Positions 1-12,589 are shown, counted from the stretch's first letter. The stretch is 64,000 nt of DNA from Cordia subcordata (GCA_028554755.1 JAPTOF010000003.1:8517501-8581500); one strand, 5' to 3'. Notes: generated by a model from the sequence alone, not told the origin. Numbers and translations are program-made.

Positions 1-1926
1 TACTAAGTAGCTTTGCTACAAAGTTGGAACTTAGGTTGAAACTATGCTATTTCATTGGGTATCCTAAGGAAACCAGAGTTGGGATCTTCTACAATCCCAA
101 GGAGTAAAAGGTGCTTATAAGCGCACATACTAGATACTTGGAGGATAATATAGTAATCGAGAAAACACCAGAATCTAGAGTTACTCTTGAGATTTCTAAT
201 AAGTCTCTAGAAGCACTTGCTGATATGGAAAAAAAAAGGTAGGCAATTGCTACTAGTACATCAGAGCCTCGTCGTAGTGGGAGAATTCCGAGACAGCCTG
301 ATAGATATTATAGGGAGTACTTTGAGACTTCCAAAGAGGATTAGGTTGGGGATCTCACTAGTTACGATGAAACAGTTTCCGATATAGATGCTAACCAATG
401 GCACAAGGCAATGGATTCTAAGTTGGAGTCTATGTACTCTAATGGTATTTGGGAGCTTATAGAAGCACCTAAAGGGGTAAAACCTATAGGGTGCAAGTAA
501 GTTTACAAGAGAAAGAGAGAAGCTGATAGACAAGTTGAAACCTTCAAAGCTAGATTGATAGCCAAGGTTTATACCCAGAAAGAAGGTATCAATTACGAGG
601 AAACCTTTTCACTAGTAGCAATGCTTAAGTCCATTAAGATACTCCTTGCCATTGCTTGTTATTATAACTACGAGATATGGTAAATGGACATCAAGATAGC
701 TTTTTTTAATGGAGAGCTTGACGAGACCATTCATATGACCTAGCTAGAAGAATATATTGCAACAGGCCAGGAACATATGGTGTGCAAGCTTAAAAAGTCT
801 ATATATGGGCTTAAGCAAGCATCTAAGGTGTGGAACATCAAGTTTGATCATGTAGTCAAGTCCTTTGGCTTTGAGCAAAACATTGATGAACTATGTGTAT
901 ACGAGAGACGTAACGAAAATGCTATAGCATTCCTAGTTCTGTATGTGGACAATATCTTATTGATCGGGAATGATATAAGGTTTGGTTATCTTCTCAGTTT
1001 CACATGAAGGATATGGGATAAGCAAGCTATGTTCTTGAGATCAAGATCATACGAGACCAGAAGAATAGGAGGCTTGCATTATCCCAAGCTTCCTATATAG
1101 AGAAAGTATTGGTAAGGTACAACATGGAAAACTCCCAGAAAGGTCTTTTGCCTTCTAGACATAGAGTGAGTTACTTTATCTCAAGACTAATATCCTTGGA
1201 CACCTGAGGAGATAAAGAAGATGAAAAAGGTCCCTTATGCTTCAACAGTTAGAAGCCTTATATATGTCATGATGTGTACCAAGCCATATATCTATTATAT
1301 TGTTGGCATGGTTAATAGATACCAACCAAGCCTGGCCCAAATCACTGGACAACAATCAAGCAAATATTCAAGTTTCTTCAAAAGACTAAGAAATATGTGC
1401 TAGAATACCATGTAGATGATTTAATACTAATGGCCTCTACGGACTCGAACTTCCAACCAAATAGAGATTCCAGAAGGTCTACTTTTGGCTTCGTTTTTAC
1501 TTTGTTAGGACGTGCAGTTTTATAGAAGAGTGTGAAGCAAAAATGCATCACAGACTCGACCATAGAAGTAGAGTGCATAGCAGCATTTGAGGCTGCAAAG
1601 GAGGCTATGTGGATGAAAAAGTTCCTCATTGACCTAAAGGTTGTCCCAGCTGTATAGAGACCCATTGTCTTGTACTATGACAATACCGTAGCTATTGCAC
1701 AGTACAAAGAGCCCAGGAATCACAGCAAAGGCAAGCATATTGAGAAGAAGTACCACTTGATTTGAGAGTTCATCTAAAGAGTTAACATAGTGGTGGAGAA
1801 GATTGCTTTAGCTAAGAACTTAGTGGACCCATTCACGAAGACTTTTCCAGAGAAAGTGTTTGCCACGCATGTAGAGTTTACGAGTGTTAGGTTCAAAAGA
1901 AGTAATCTTTAGTGAAAGTAGGAGAT
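1..1926 (+). pseudogene. Copia-1 pol remnant (reverse transcriptase and RNase H)
   Basis: This is the 3' half of a Ty1/copia polyprotein, read left to right with many stops and frame changes. From about 370 to 1010 it carries the reverse transcriptase: a basic segment (KARLIAK), the KKSIYGLKQASK block and the active-site region YVDNILLIGN, where the family normally has YVDD. From about 1220 to 1890 it carries the RNase H part (YASTVRSLIY, then a STIEVECIAAFEAAKEA-like block). In-frame stops include TAA at 681-683 and TAG at 741-743. A purine-rich tract follows and an LTR begins at 1927, so this is the interior end of an element whose 5' part lies outside the window. It is non-functional. Confidence 0.85.
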
Positions 1927-2436
1927 TATTGGGATTGTATGCCCTAAAGACCACTTATACACAAATATTGGACTAGACATTTGATTGTTGTTTATATTTA
2001 TGAGCACTTCTTACATACATTATCTCTGGTATATATGTGTGATACGTTGAGTAAAGATCAATGATATAGTCTAATGACTTGGGTGCATAGTGAGGCTGGA
2101 TGCACAATAAGTCCAAATCTAGTTTTGGATATATCATAAAGATGTCCATAGCCGGATGGTAGTGTTGGGCACTCTATTGGGATAAGGCTATAGTGGGCGA
2201 GTCTCCCGATAGGGGTATTCTACCTAGGTCGTTAAAGGGTCTTTCCAAACTTCAGTTCTAATTCGTATGTCATGCATTGAACAGTACCAATTTCACTTCT
2301 AATGCATATGTCACGCATTGGACAGTATCAACATGAGTATGTCTTCTGAAACCATCCTATCATATATAGAGGACAAGATACTCGCTACTTTTAAGTGACT
2401 AATTCTCTTAATCTTGAGCATGTGTGGATGAACTTG
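1927..2436 (+). repeat. Copia-1 3' LTR, first piece
   Basis: The LTR starts directly after the purine tract that ends Copia-1 pol. It begins TATTGGGATTGTATGCCC, a start seen in a widespread plant Copia LTR family (recalled, not searched). It is cut at about 2436 by another LTR. The same LTR resumes at about 3483 and again at 11220. Confidence 0.7.
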
Positions 2437-3482
2437 TGTAAATGGCAATATAACTAAAAAAGGGGGTGAATTTAGTTATATATGATTAATTTTTTTAAAA
2501 TTAAAGTCAATTTCACAAAATACCAACTAAATCGGTTTAAAGCACAAATATGATGTTCCTTAGATAGATATAAATATAATCAAGCAAAATAACCAACTTT
2601 TTAGCATAAAAACAATAAGCACATTAGTTGAGGCATTTCATTGAACATGTTGAGTGCAACAGTGAAAATAGCCAAAAATAGACCAACTCTTTACACCTCT
2701 TTGGATCCCAATCCGAAGAACCCAAGCAAAAACCTCTTTTTGCTAAGGATTTCCCCACACTCAAAGAGCTTTACAATCTTTCCAAGATAATCAAGCTATG
2801 GTGTGTATGTATTGACAATAAGAGGAGAGTTTCTTCAAGCTAAATCATTATAACTTCTAAAAAGCTAGATATGAAAATGAAAAGCTCAAAGTTTGCTCAA
2901 GATTAATGCAAATTTATAGCTCACACGAATGATTTCCCAAGAAAAAAGTGTTTTAAAAGATGAATAAGAGCTTAGAAAATGTTTGAAATTCAAAATCTAG
3001 GGTTAGTTTTGAATTGGGGGTGAATGGGTATTTATAGGAGTGATAAATATACTGTCAACGGTAAAAAATAGCAAATCTATGCAGCTACCAGTCAATAGTC
3101 TGGTCGACCGGATGAGTGACCGGCAGTATTCCCATTCCTCTTTGGATTTGTTGATCGGCCACAAGGCTCTACTGGTTGACCGGCAGAAGGCGACCGGCAG
3201 TTCTATAATTTAATTTTGGTTGCCAGTTTACTTCTAAAAAGTGTCTATTTTACTTTGCAAGTGTTTATAGGATGTCCTTGAGAGTTTAAAACATTTGAAC
3301 AAGAAAATAACACATTAAAGTTACTTGACAAACAACTTTTAAGATTGAGGACATGCTTTTGAAGATTAATCTGAAGTTTCTCAAAATTTTTAAAACTCTA
3401 AGCTCACTTTGATTTTCAAGAATAATTTTGGAAAAGAAACACTTAGAGAGAGGTAGGGAAATCATGCAATCAGGACATGCAT
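2437..3482 (-). mobile_element. Solo LTR of a Sirevirus-like Copia family
   Basis: The first 34 bases align without gaps to the start of the Sire-1 LTRs at 28596 and 37036 (same spacing to the GGGGTGAA block, then a T/A-rich run). Like them, the middle (3090-3200) holds several GTCGACCGG-type motifs. No internal coding region is present, so it is a single LTR left by recombination, or a badly decayed one. It sits inside the Copia-1 LTR. The left edge is firm; the right edge is inferred from where the host LTR resumes, and no clean 5-bp target duplication was found. Confidence 0.6.
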
Positions 3483-4150
3483 GTGTAACAGCAGAGTCTA
3501 TGTGGCCCTTTAGATTTGTCTTATTAGTTATCATAAATCTAGATCTGGTGATATTATTCTTTAGGGGTACATCAGTCATTGCTTATGGGTTGCTCCCTAG
3601 ATCAAGAGATATATGACTAGGTGGTGATCACTCTTCAAGACTAGAGATTCCAACATTCCAGATGTAATCTTGGAGGTGTTCAAGACTAGAGATTCCAACG
3701 TTCCAGATGTAATCTTGGAGATGATGGTACTTTTTGACAAGCCTTGACTATGGGTGGACATAGAGAGGTATTTTGGTCATTTCACTCAGTTCGTAAAAAA
3801 AGTGGTTACTTGTTGTGACCTGTTTCTCCTTAGCCAGTGATTATCCTTCGAGTGCGGCTTTAGTCTTTTAGTGGAAATAGATCGAGGTCAAAATAGGCTT
3901 CATGTTGCCAAAGTGATGGCAAGGACATTTTGGTCATTTTGGGAGCCAAGGGTAATTATGTCTTTTGGTCCCTTCACTAGTCATATTTCCAATGGATGTA
4001 ATTAATCGAGATCATCTAATTATGTAGATGCTTTATTGAGATATAGATTTAATAGAGGAGGGAAAAAATGATTTTATCCAAGTTTTTCTTTATTAAATTT
4101 ATGGGCATCTTAATAGGATAAGCAGGTCCATGGAATTACATATTATGAGG
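3483..4150 (+). repeat. Copia-1 3' LTR, second piece
   Basis: Continuation of the Copia-1 LTR after the solo LTR. It contains a perfect-length 45-bp tandem duplication (3634-3678 and 3679-3723). It is interrupted at 4150/4151 by Copia-2 and resumes at 11220. Confidence 0.6.
3634..3723. repeat. 45-bp tandem duplication inside the Copia-1 LTR
   Basis: Two adjacent 45-bp copies starting TTCAAGACTAGAGATTCC at 3634 and 3679, differing at a few bases only. No function can be read from it. Confidence 0.9.
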
Positions 4151-5161
4151 TGTTAGAAACTAGTAATAAAATATAGCAGAATAATAATAAGACATATAGA
4201 GGCTGGAGTAGAAATAACGAATAAACAAGAACAAACAAAATTAGTCGAGGCTCGAGAATCTCGATTTCCATAAAGGATTTACGCCTCTTCACACGGTGCT
4301 AAATGTTATGGCGTATCCTTCATAAGATACAACGATTATACCTCTTGCTAGTGGTAGCACACCGAAGCAAGAGTCGACAAACGAGAAGCGTAGGACTCTC
4401 TCGGTAGAAAGAAAATAAGACTAGCAGAATGCTTATAAAAGTATGCAATGTACTAATACGGGAATGCTTGGTGTCTAACTCCTTCTAGACTCAACTATAT
4501 ATAGCGGAGCAAAGAGAAGTAGCCAGAGAAAAAGTAATTAAGGGAGTAATAAACTTGTCCCTCCAATGATAAAAAACGCCCTAGAAATAAGCTCACCTGA
4601 TGCCCAGTAAGCAAAACGTGCTAGAGTTTAAATCACGAGCTTTAATGTATCAGTTACATCCTTTTTAAAATCTTCAAGTGTTTGAGTATTTTTCCCAAAA
4701 AAGTAAAAACCAGAGCGAAAATTCGACTGACATTGACAACCGCGCCGTGTCCCCGGACCCAGCCTTGTCGTGCCGTGCTATGCGGGTGGGCACGCGCGCG
4801 CACATGTGTGGTGGGTTTAAGCACCATGCCCACTATGTATAGTCTTTCCTCCATATGTCTTGCTGGCACACCTCATAAAGGAATTTATACATAAAGTAAG
4901 CAAAAGTTTAATGGTTTTCCTATGTGGGATACAAGTCCACATATAACCAAACCAAACAACCAAACTAGTAATGCACTCAACTTTGGTTGCTAATTTTTCA
5001 TTCACCTTTAGTCTATTTCTGACATGTAAATATACCATGTTAACCTACTCGAAACAAGGAATGTAACAGTACCAACTACCGACCCTTCTGACTTGTGGGA
5101 CCCAACTCAAAAATTGAGTCAATATTGCTTTGACCTCATGTTAAAGCACTTTAAACTGACA
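4151..5161 (-). repeat. Copia-2 3' LTR
   Basis: Starts TGTTAGAAACTAG and ends AAACTGACA. It matches 10195-11219 along its whole length, including a CG-rich patch near 4735-4810 that is also present at 10770-10860. Confidence 0.85.
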
Positions 5162-5747
5162 TTTCTACACATGAATGAAAATTAGCTGATCACTATGCAA
5201 ATATGCAAATGCAAATGCAAGAGAGAGTCCAGAATGAGATACTGTCTCAGGATAGATAGCTTTTGGCTTTGAACCTTCCTTAGTGAATACCATTGGATTT
5301 ACTCACTAATCAGTAGACTGGATGTCTTGAACTGTTCAATTTTAGTGTAAATCAAGACAACAGCATACACACAACACCTCTTAGTACACTCCTAGGTCTC
5401 ACGGTTGTGTTCATTTCGGCTATAAACAACTCCCGTTATTCATGAGTACTTAGAGAAGTCAGCCTACAATTTTCTTAAGAACGGCCCCTCCTTACTCATA
5501 TAAGTGAATCTTCATGAAGAGTATCCTGCTATACCTCATTTGGTCTTCCCAAGTTGCGAAGTTCATTAAAAGCTAAGCTTATCTTATACCACACAGGCTG
5601 CACTGTCTACTTGCTATAGGAATGGTAAAGAAGGCTTATGCCCCTCAGTGCTTGAATAGAGTTATACAAATCCAGTTTCCCCTTTGAACTAAGATTCAGA
5701 GATCTCCTGTCAGTAAGGTAGGGTTGACAATTATGATGACCTTTTAG
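5162..5747 (-). other. Non-coding 3' internal region of Copia-2
   Basis: Lies between the end of pol and the 3' LTR. No coding pattern was seen on either strand, and no strong polypurine tract could be pinned directly against the LTR. Confidence 0.5.
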
Positions 5748-8700
5748 TTACTCTAAAGGCTTAAGATCCATTCCACTCGACAACTTGAGAACTTGCTCTC
5801 TATTTACACCTTTGGTGAGCAGATCCGCATTATTATCCTTAGACTTTACGTCATCTAAAGTGATAATCCCATTAGAAAGCAACTGATTAACAGTGTGATG
5901 CCTATGGCGTATGTGCCTAGACTTACCATTATACATGACACTTTGTGCCCTACCAATCGCTGATTGACTATCACAATGAATATTGACAGTAGCTACAGGT
6001 TTTGGCCAACATGGAATGTCTTTTAAGAATTGTCAAAGCCATTCTGCTTCTTCTCTGGCTTTGTCTAAGGCTATAAATTCAGACTCCATTGTGGATCTAG
6101 CTATACATGTTTGTTTAGTGGATTTCCATGACACAGCTTCACCTGCTAAGGTAAAGACGTATCCACTTGTAGATCTTGAGTCTTTCGGATCAGATATCCA
6201 ATTTGAGTCATTATACCCTTCTAACACAACTAGAAATGTAGTATAGTGCAACGCGTATTTGATGGTGTATCTCAAATATCTTAAGACCCTGATTAGTGCA
6301 ACCCAATGTTCTTGACTTGAATTACTAGTCTATCTACTTAGCCTATTCACAGCGCTAGCTATGTCGGGTCTTGCACAGATCATAATGTACATTAGACTCC
6401 CTATGATATGGGAATACTCCAATTGAGATACCCCTTCACTTGTATTTTTCCTTAGATGTATACTTACGTCTAAAGGAGTCTTTGCAATCTTAATGTCATC
6501 GTTATTATGCTTGTTCAGTATTTTCTCAATGTAGGTTTCTTAATGATTTTTATGCTTAGGATTACATCGACAACACCATGTCTTTCATTTCAAAAGTTTG
6601 GGAGGGCATCTTCTTTGTAGACACAATCACTTCATTATTCTTTTCCATAATAAGCATGTCGTCTACATAAAGGCAAATAATGACAAATTTCTAATCTGTT
6701 CCTTTCCAATAAACACACTTGTCACACTCGTTGATTTTGAACCCATTTACAAGCATGACTTGATCAAATTTCTCATGCCATTGCTTAAGTGCTTGTTTCA
6801 ATCCGTAAAGAGTTTTTACAAGCTTATACACTTTTTTCTCTTGACCTAGAACTACAAACCCTTCGGGTTGTTCCATATAGATCTCCTCTTTTAGATCTCT
6901 ATTCAAGAAAGTCGTTTTTACATACATTTCATGTATCTCCAAACTATATATAGTTGCAATAGCTATCAATATTCGAATAGATGTAATTCTATTTACCAGT
7001 GAATACGTGTCAAAATAATCTAGACCCTCTTTTTGACTATAGCCTTTTATAACCAATTGGGCTTTATATTTGTCTATTGATCCATCTATCTTCATCTTCC
7101 TTCTGAAAATCCATTTACACCCTAAAGGTTTATTTCCAAGAGGTAGATTCACTAATTCGCAAGTATGGTTGTGCATGATAGACTCAATTTCACTATTCAC
7201 TGTCTCTTTCCAAAGAGGTGCCTCAGGAATAGACATAGCTTTCTTGAAAGTTCTGGGCTCACTTTCTAACATAAATGTTATAAAGTCAGGCCCAAAAGAC
7301 ATAGAGGTTCTTGCCCTTTTACTACGTCTGGGTTCGTCAGCTGTAGCCTCTTTATCTACATCTGAACAGTCAAGAGCCCTTTTAGATGAATTGGGTTCAG
7401 AAGAATTTGATTCTTTTAACCCTTTATATGGAAATATCGTCTCGAAAAACTCAGCATTTCGAGATTCAATTACTGTATTCTCGTGAATGTCAGAAATTTC
7501 TAATTTATGTATAAGAAATCTATACATAGCACTGTTCTGCACATATCCAATGAAAATACAATCAACCGTCTTTGGTCCTATTTTGACCATTTTAGGAGTA
7601 GGAACTCTTACCTTAGCTAGACAGCCCCACACTCTTAAATATTTGTATGAAGGCGGTCTGCCTTTCCACAATTCATACAGTGTCTTTTCCAGTTTCTTGT
7701 GGGGTATTTTATTCAAAACATGATTTGCAGTCAAAACTGCTTCCTCCCACAAGTTCTGAGGTAGACCAGAATTTATCAACAAGGCGTTCATCATTTCTTT
7801 GAGAGTTCTATTTTTGTGTTCAGCAACCCCATTTTGTTATGGAGAATAAGGAGCTATTGTTTGGTGTATTATTCCTTATTCAGTACAATAAGCTTCAAAA
7901 AGATATACGTACTCTCTACCCCTATCACTTCTCAAAGTTTTGATCTTCTTACCTTGTTGATTTTCCACCTCAACTTAGTATTGTTTAAAAGCCTCCAAAG
8001 CCTCATCTTTAGATCTTCGTAAATATACATAATAATACCTTGTGCAATCATCGATAAAAGTTATAAAATATTTTTTACCACCTCTTGTTTGCACAAATTT
8101 TAGATCACAAATATCACTATGAATCAACCGAAGAGGTTCTGCGGTTCTTTCTATAGATTTGAAAGAAATTCTAGTTAATTTCGATTCTACACAAACTTCA
8201 CATTTTTTATGATTAGAAAAATCTACTCCATGGATTAGTCCCATTTTTATAAGTTTGTTTAGAGAATCAAAGTTTACATGTTCCAACCTCTCATGCCATA
8301 AAGTAGGAGATTCAAAGAAGTAAGCAGAAGAAACAATTTTATTAATCTCATTTTGGCCAGAAGGCCTAGCAGTTACATTTCCTTTTGGGACCTAGGCTTT
8401 AACACTTAGCTTATACATCCCCTCATGGAGATAGCCCTTACTCACAAAATCATATCCCTTCTTGATTACAACTTTATCAGCACTAAACAGCATAGAGAGT
8501 CCGGCTTTACCTAACAAAGAAATGGATACTAGATTTTTCCTAATCTCATGAACATGCAGAACATTCTTAAGTGTCAGCTTAACACCAGAGGTCATCTCTA
8601 GAACTATGTTTCTTGTACCTATCACTTGGGAAGTTAAAGAATTTCCCATGTACAAGACTTCTTCCCTAGAGTTGGCTGTATAGGAAGAGAATAGCCTTTT

Positions 8701-9009
8701 CTCAGAACAAACGTGTCTAGTTGGCCCTGTGTCAATGAACCATTTTTTAGGATTAGACATGTCACCTTTTAGGTCTTCCACGACATTTGCTAAGGCTTTT
8801 CTCTTGCATAACCTGCAGTCCTTTGCCTTATGACCAGTTTTATCACATATATAACACATCCCGTTGAACTGCTTCTTGTCAGCCTTGGGTTTCCCAGCAA
8901 CTGTCTTCTCCTTTTGCCCACGATTAGCTTGACTGGTGAACTTCCTTTTTTTGTTGGGATTTGGACCATGTTCCACTATGTGGGCCTTGGATTTGATTCC
9001 ACCATGCAT
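5748..9009 (-). pseudogene. Copia-2 protease-integrase-RT-RNase H
   Basis: Read right to left: a CCHC zinc knuckle (CYICDKTGHKAKDC), a protease with WFIDTGPTRH at the place of the usual DSGA motif, an integrase with HSD, FIDDCTRYY and SDRGREY blocks plus a downstream E, then an RT with KWIFRRKMK, YKAQLVIKGYSQKEG, TLYGLKQA and an intact YVDDM near 6650. RNase H follows in two parts (about 6275-6033 and 5936-5748, ending near LLTKGVNREQ). Most of it stays in one frame but has several stops, for example TAA at 7837-7839 inside the integrase, where the family has a glutamine. It is therefore a recent but dead copy. Confidence 0.85.
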
Positions 9010-9990
9010 GCCCTATTTACTAGTTGAACGGTTTTCTTCCTCAATTCTAAGTCGTAGGATTAAGTTTTTCATTGTCATTTCCTGTTGCTTGTGTTTAAGG
9101 TGATTTTTGAACTCACTCTAACCAGGGGGCAATTTATCTATTAAGGCAGCCACTTGGAATTGTTCAACCCGTGGCATCCCTTCAGCATGGAGCTCTTGAA
9201 TGGTCAGCTGGTACTCTTGCACTTGTGACATCACTGGTTTATAATCTGTCATAGAGAATTCTAGAAACCTAGTCACTACGAATTTCTTCGTGCTAGCACT
9301 TTCTAGCTCATACTTATCCTCTAATGACATCCATACTTTCTTAGCTGTTTTACATTTAGCATGTACTTTATACAAGGAAGTTTCTAAACAATTCAAAATA
9401 TAATTTTGACAAAGAAAATCGCTATGCTTCCAAGCATCTACAATCGCCACCGTCTACATATCCGGGTTGTCCCGTAAGGATGAAAGATCTTGCGGCACAT
9501 GCATAAACAGCTCCAAAGTCGTGAGATAAAACTCCATTTGGAGCTGCCATGTCTTGAAGTCTTTTCCAAAAAACTTTTCTGGCTTCTCAGCATATAGAGG
9601 TGGAGGTGCATAGTTGGTTGTCCCAAATACAGGCCTACCTCCAAAAGCATTGCTTGAACTAGCAATATTTGCAGCTCCCCTAAAGCCACTACTTGAACCA
9701 GCAACATTGTTGGCTTATCCAAACGAACTGAAAGTTGATCCAGTCGCGGCTCCAAATCCCTTGACTCCCTGTACAGTCCCAGGAACCTACACAGTCATAT
9801 TAGTTATTGGAGTAATTTCAACATTCCGAGTCATGGTAACTCCTGCTAGGGTGTTCCCAGCAGTCATAGTAACATTCGAGGTAGCAATGGAGACCCCGGT
9901 CATACTTGTTCCAGCAATCCAAGTTTGGGTATTATCCACAAATTGGACTTCATCATTATTCCCAGTTTGAGTTTTGTTATTTCCAGACAT
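9010..9990 (-). pseudogene. Copia-2 gag
   Basis: Begins MSGNNKTQTGNNDEVQF at 9990 and runs on the minus strand with one or two stops to the zinc knuckle. The region 9450-9118 has the typical Copia gag pattern (SLEDKYELES, TRFLEFSMTDYKPV, LIDKLPPG), the capsid-like domain called UBN2 or Retrotran_gag in Pfam. It would form virus-like particles in a live element. At least one stop lies in the middle. Confidence 0.75.
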
Positions 9991-10194
9991 GATTAAAAGT
10001 AAAGGTTATAAGATTTCCTACACTCAACCAACCGAAATTAGTTAACCTGTATAATAAATAATTTAAAACAGTAGTGAACAAAAAATAAAAACTAGTTTCT
10101 GTTTGATACAGATTTGAAAACTATAAGCAATAGATACTACAGTTTATCAAACCCGTAAAAGTTTAGAATAATATAAAAGTAAATCCTTTAAGAC

Positions 10195-11219
10195 TATTAG
10201 AAACTAGTAATAAAATAGAGCAGAATAATAATAAGACATAGAGACTGGAGTAGAAATAACGAATAAACAAGAATAAATGAAATTAGTCGAGGCTCTTGAA
10301 TCTCGATTTCCTTAAAGGATTTACGCCCCTTCACACAGTGCTAAAGGTTATGGTGTATCATTCCCAAGATACAACGACTATACCTCTTGCCAATGGTAGC
10401 ACACCGAAGCAAGAGTCGGCGAACAAGAAGCGTAGGACACTCTCTGTATGAAGTAAATAAGACTAGCATAATGTTTATAAAAGTATGCAAGTATGCAATG
10501 TACTAATACGAGAATGCTTGGTGTCTAACTCCTTCTGGACTCGGCTATATATAGTGGAGCAAAGAGGAGTAGCCAGATAAAAAGCAATTAAAGGAGTAAT
10601 AAACCTGTCGCTTCAACGGTCAAAAATGCCCAAGAAATAAGCTCCCCTGACGCCCAATAAGCAAAACGTGCTGGAGTTTAAATCCCGAGCTTTAATGCAT
10701 CAGTTACGTTCTCTTCAAAATCTTTAGATGTTTGAGTATTTTTCCCAAAAAAGTACAAACCGAAGCGAAAACCCGACCGACACCCCCACCCGTACCACGT
10801 CCCCGGACCCAACCCAACCGTGCCGTGCCGTGACATGCAGTGAGTGCGGGCGCGCGCGTACGTGTGTAGTGGGTTTAAGTACCATGCCCACTATGTATAG
10901 TCTTTCCTTCATATGCCTTGCTGGCACACCTCATAAAGGAATTTATATATAAAGTGAGCAAAAGTTTAATGGTTTTCCTATATGGGATACAAGTCCACAC
11001 ATAACCAAACCAAACAACCAAACTAGTAATGCACTCAACTTTGGTTGCTAATTTCTCATTCACCTTTAGTCTATTTCTGACATGTAAATATATCATGTTA
11101 ACCTACTCAAACCAAGGAACGTAACGGTACCAACTACCGACCCTTTTGACTTGCGGGACCCAACTCAAAAATTGAGTCAATATTACTTTGACCTCATGTT
11201 AAAGCACTCTAAACTAACA
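10195..11219 (-). repeat. Copia-2 5' LTR
   Basis: Begins TATTAGAAACTAG (the partner LTR has TGTTAG) and ends AAACTAACA. On the minus strand it is the 5' LTR, since gag starts next to it. The two LTRs differ at many sites and by small indels, so the insertion is not recent. Confidence 0.85.
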
Positions 11220-11774
11220 TGAAGTTGGAGAGAGAAAAGAATATCTTGGATATCTTATCCATAAGGCATATTCTATTTTTAGAAAAGGTATAGTTAGAAA
11301 CTTAATTGTTTCTAGGAACTTACCCAATTAGGGTTATTGTGCACTATATGTAGTGAGCTAACAATAATACACCCTTGAGTCTCTTTGCCTCTTCCATAAA
11401 GGTATGCAGGAATTTTCACCTAGTACATCAAAAACATGCACTACTCTATAAATCTTCAATTGTAGCTCTCTTAGGTGTTTTCCCATTATATAGCACCACA
11501 CATCTTAGCTTGGAAAGGTGATAATAGTGAAGAAGGCTAATTGGGAGGCCATTTTGGTAGAGTTTACACAAAGCAAAGAGACCACCCACTTGGATCTTCA
11601 ACTTGTTAAAGGTATATCACTTCATCTTCTTGCTTATATGTTTAATCATGTTGTGTTTATATGTGCAAATAGTTTTTTATTGCTTGTTCTGCCACCAAAT
11701 TAGATATGTTCTTTAATATCTTTTAAAAAGAATGGTGATCTATAGACAATGATGTAACAATCTTGATTCTAACA
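11220..11774 (+). repeat. Copia-1 3' LTR, third piece and end
   Basis: Resumes the Copia-1 LTR after Copia-2 and ends at TTCTAACA (11767-11774). The sequence after it reads as hAT transposase rather than a primer-binding site, which makes this a 3' LTR inserted into an older hAT element. Confidence 0.55.
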
Positions 11775-11859
11775 CTTACTTATTTGAACCCAAAAGTAAA
11801 ATTTGTCTCTAGGATCACAACTAAATCTAATGTGTTGAAAATTAATAGTAGAGAGAGAA

Positions 11860-12060
11860 AGAGAGCAAAACTAAAGCAAAATTTAGCTAAAGTTCCTACT
11901 AGAATATGCTTGACAACATAAAATATAGACTGCTTGCACTAGTGAGGGTTATCTTTGTGTTACTGGACATTATGTAGATGATAATTGGCGATTGAATTGT
12001 AAGATTTTGTCATGTTATCATATGCCTTCTCCACATAATGGGGTTGGTCTTTTTCTTTTT
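11860..12060 (+). pseudogene. hAT transposase, first catalytic piece
   Basis: Translates with one stop to LAKVPTRICLTT, then EGYLCVTGHYVDDNW, then ILSCYHMPSPHNGVG. This matches the first half of the RNase H-like catalytic core of RICESLEEPER/DAYSLEEPER-type hAT proteins. The next family block, the KEWGI..K motif, appears only at 13550, so about 1.5 kb has been inserted. Confidence 0.7.
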
Positions 12061-12114
12061 TAAGTCAAAGGAAAATGCATTGGATAAGCAAGATGACAAC
12101 ATGGCTCAAAATAA

Positions 12115-12586
12115 GAGGGTGTTTGGTTTGTCTTTTTTTTTTTGGTCAAACCTGCTTAAAGTCTAATTTAAACTAATGAAAGTCTTTGTTTTAATTAAAA
12201 TTGTGCTTTTTTAAAGTAGTTTTAAGTAGAAAATAAAAAGCTCCCCAACTCCAGCTTTTGCTTTTTATGGCTTTAAGTACTTTGAAAAAAAGCAAGTTTG
12301 ATCAAATTATTTACTATCTTATCCTTACCTTTTTATTTTTATTACTAAAATATCTTTACTCTTTTATCTTATACTACCTTTTTAAATTTTATTTTAATGT
12401 CCTTAATAGTTATTTTAACTATATAAGTTACTTTTCAACCCACTTTAATCAAACATGTAAATACTTATTTTTGTAACTACAACTTTTATTCAAACACATA
12501 ACTACTTAAAATTGACAATAAAAAAAAGTTGCTTAAAGCCAGAAGTGCTTTAAGTAGCTTTTTTATAAGCCAATCAAAACACCCTC
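12115..12586. mobile_element. Tourist-like MITE (PIF/Harbinger type), copy 1
   Basis: A 472-bp non-coding element flanked by TAA on both sides (12112-12114 and 12587-12589). Its termini are inverted: GAGGGTGTTTGG at the left against AAAACACCCTC at the right. The interior has T/A-rich runs and the phrase TTTTAAGTAGAAAATAAAAA. A second copy with the same interior lies in intron 5 of the eIF2-alpha gene. A TWA target duplication is characteristic of PIF/Harbinger elements. Confidence 0.8.
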
Positions 12587-12589
12587 TAA

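Larger units (their letters stand above)
4151..11219 (-). mobile_element. Copia-2, complete Ty1/copia retrotransposon with both LTRs
   Basis: Two direct repeats of about 1 kb (4151-5161 and 10195-11219) flank a Copia polyprotein on the minus strand in the order gag, protease, integrase, reverse transcriptase, RNase H. Both LTRs end in CA; the left starts TG and the right TA. The flanking 5-mers are TGAGG and TGAAG, a target duplication with one mismatch. The element is inserted in the Copia-1 LTR, so it is younger. Stops and small shifts in the coding region make it non-autonomous. The sequence after the 5' LTR does not start with TGG, so no ordinary tRNA primer site was recognised. Confidence 0.85.

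Noticed and set aside
2437..3482. Perfect 5-bp target duplication around the solo LTR
   Set aside because: GTGTA occurs near both borders (2436-2440 and 3483-3487), but placing it there would remove the aligned TGTA start of the LTR, so the duplication is not claimed.
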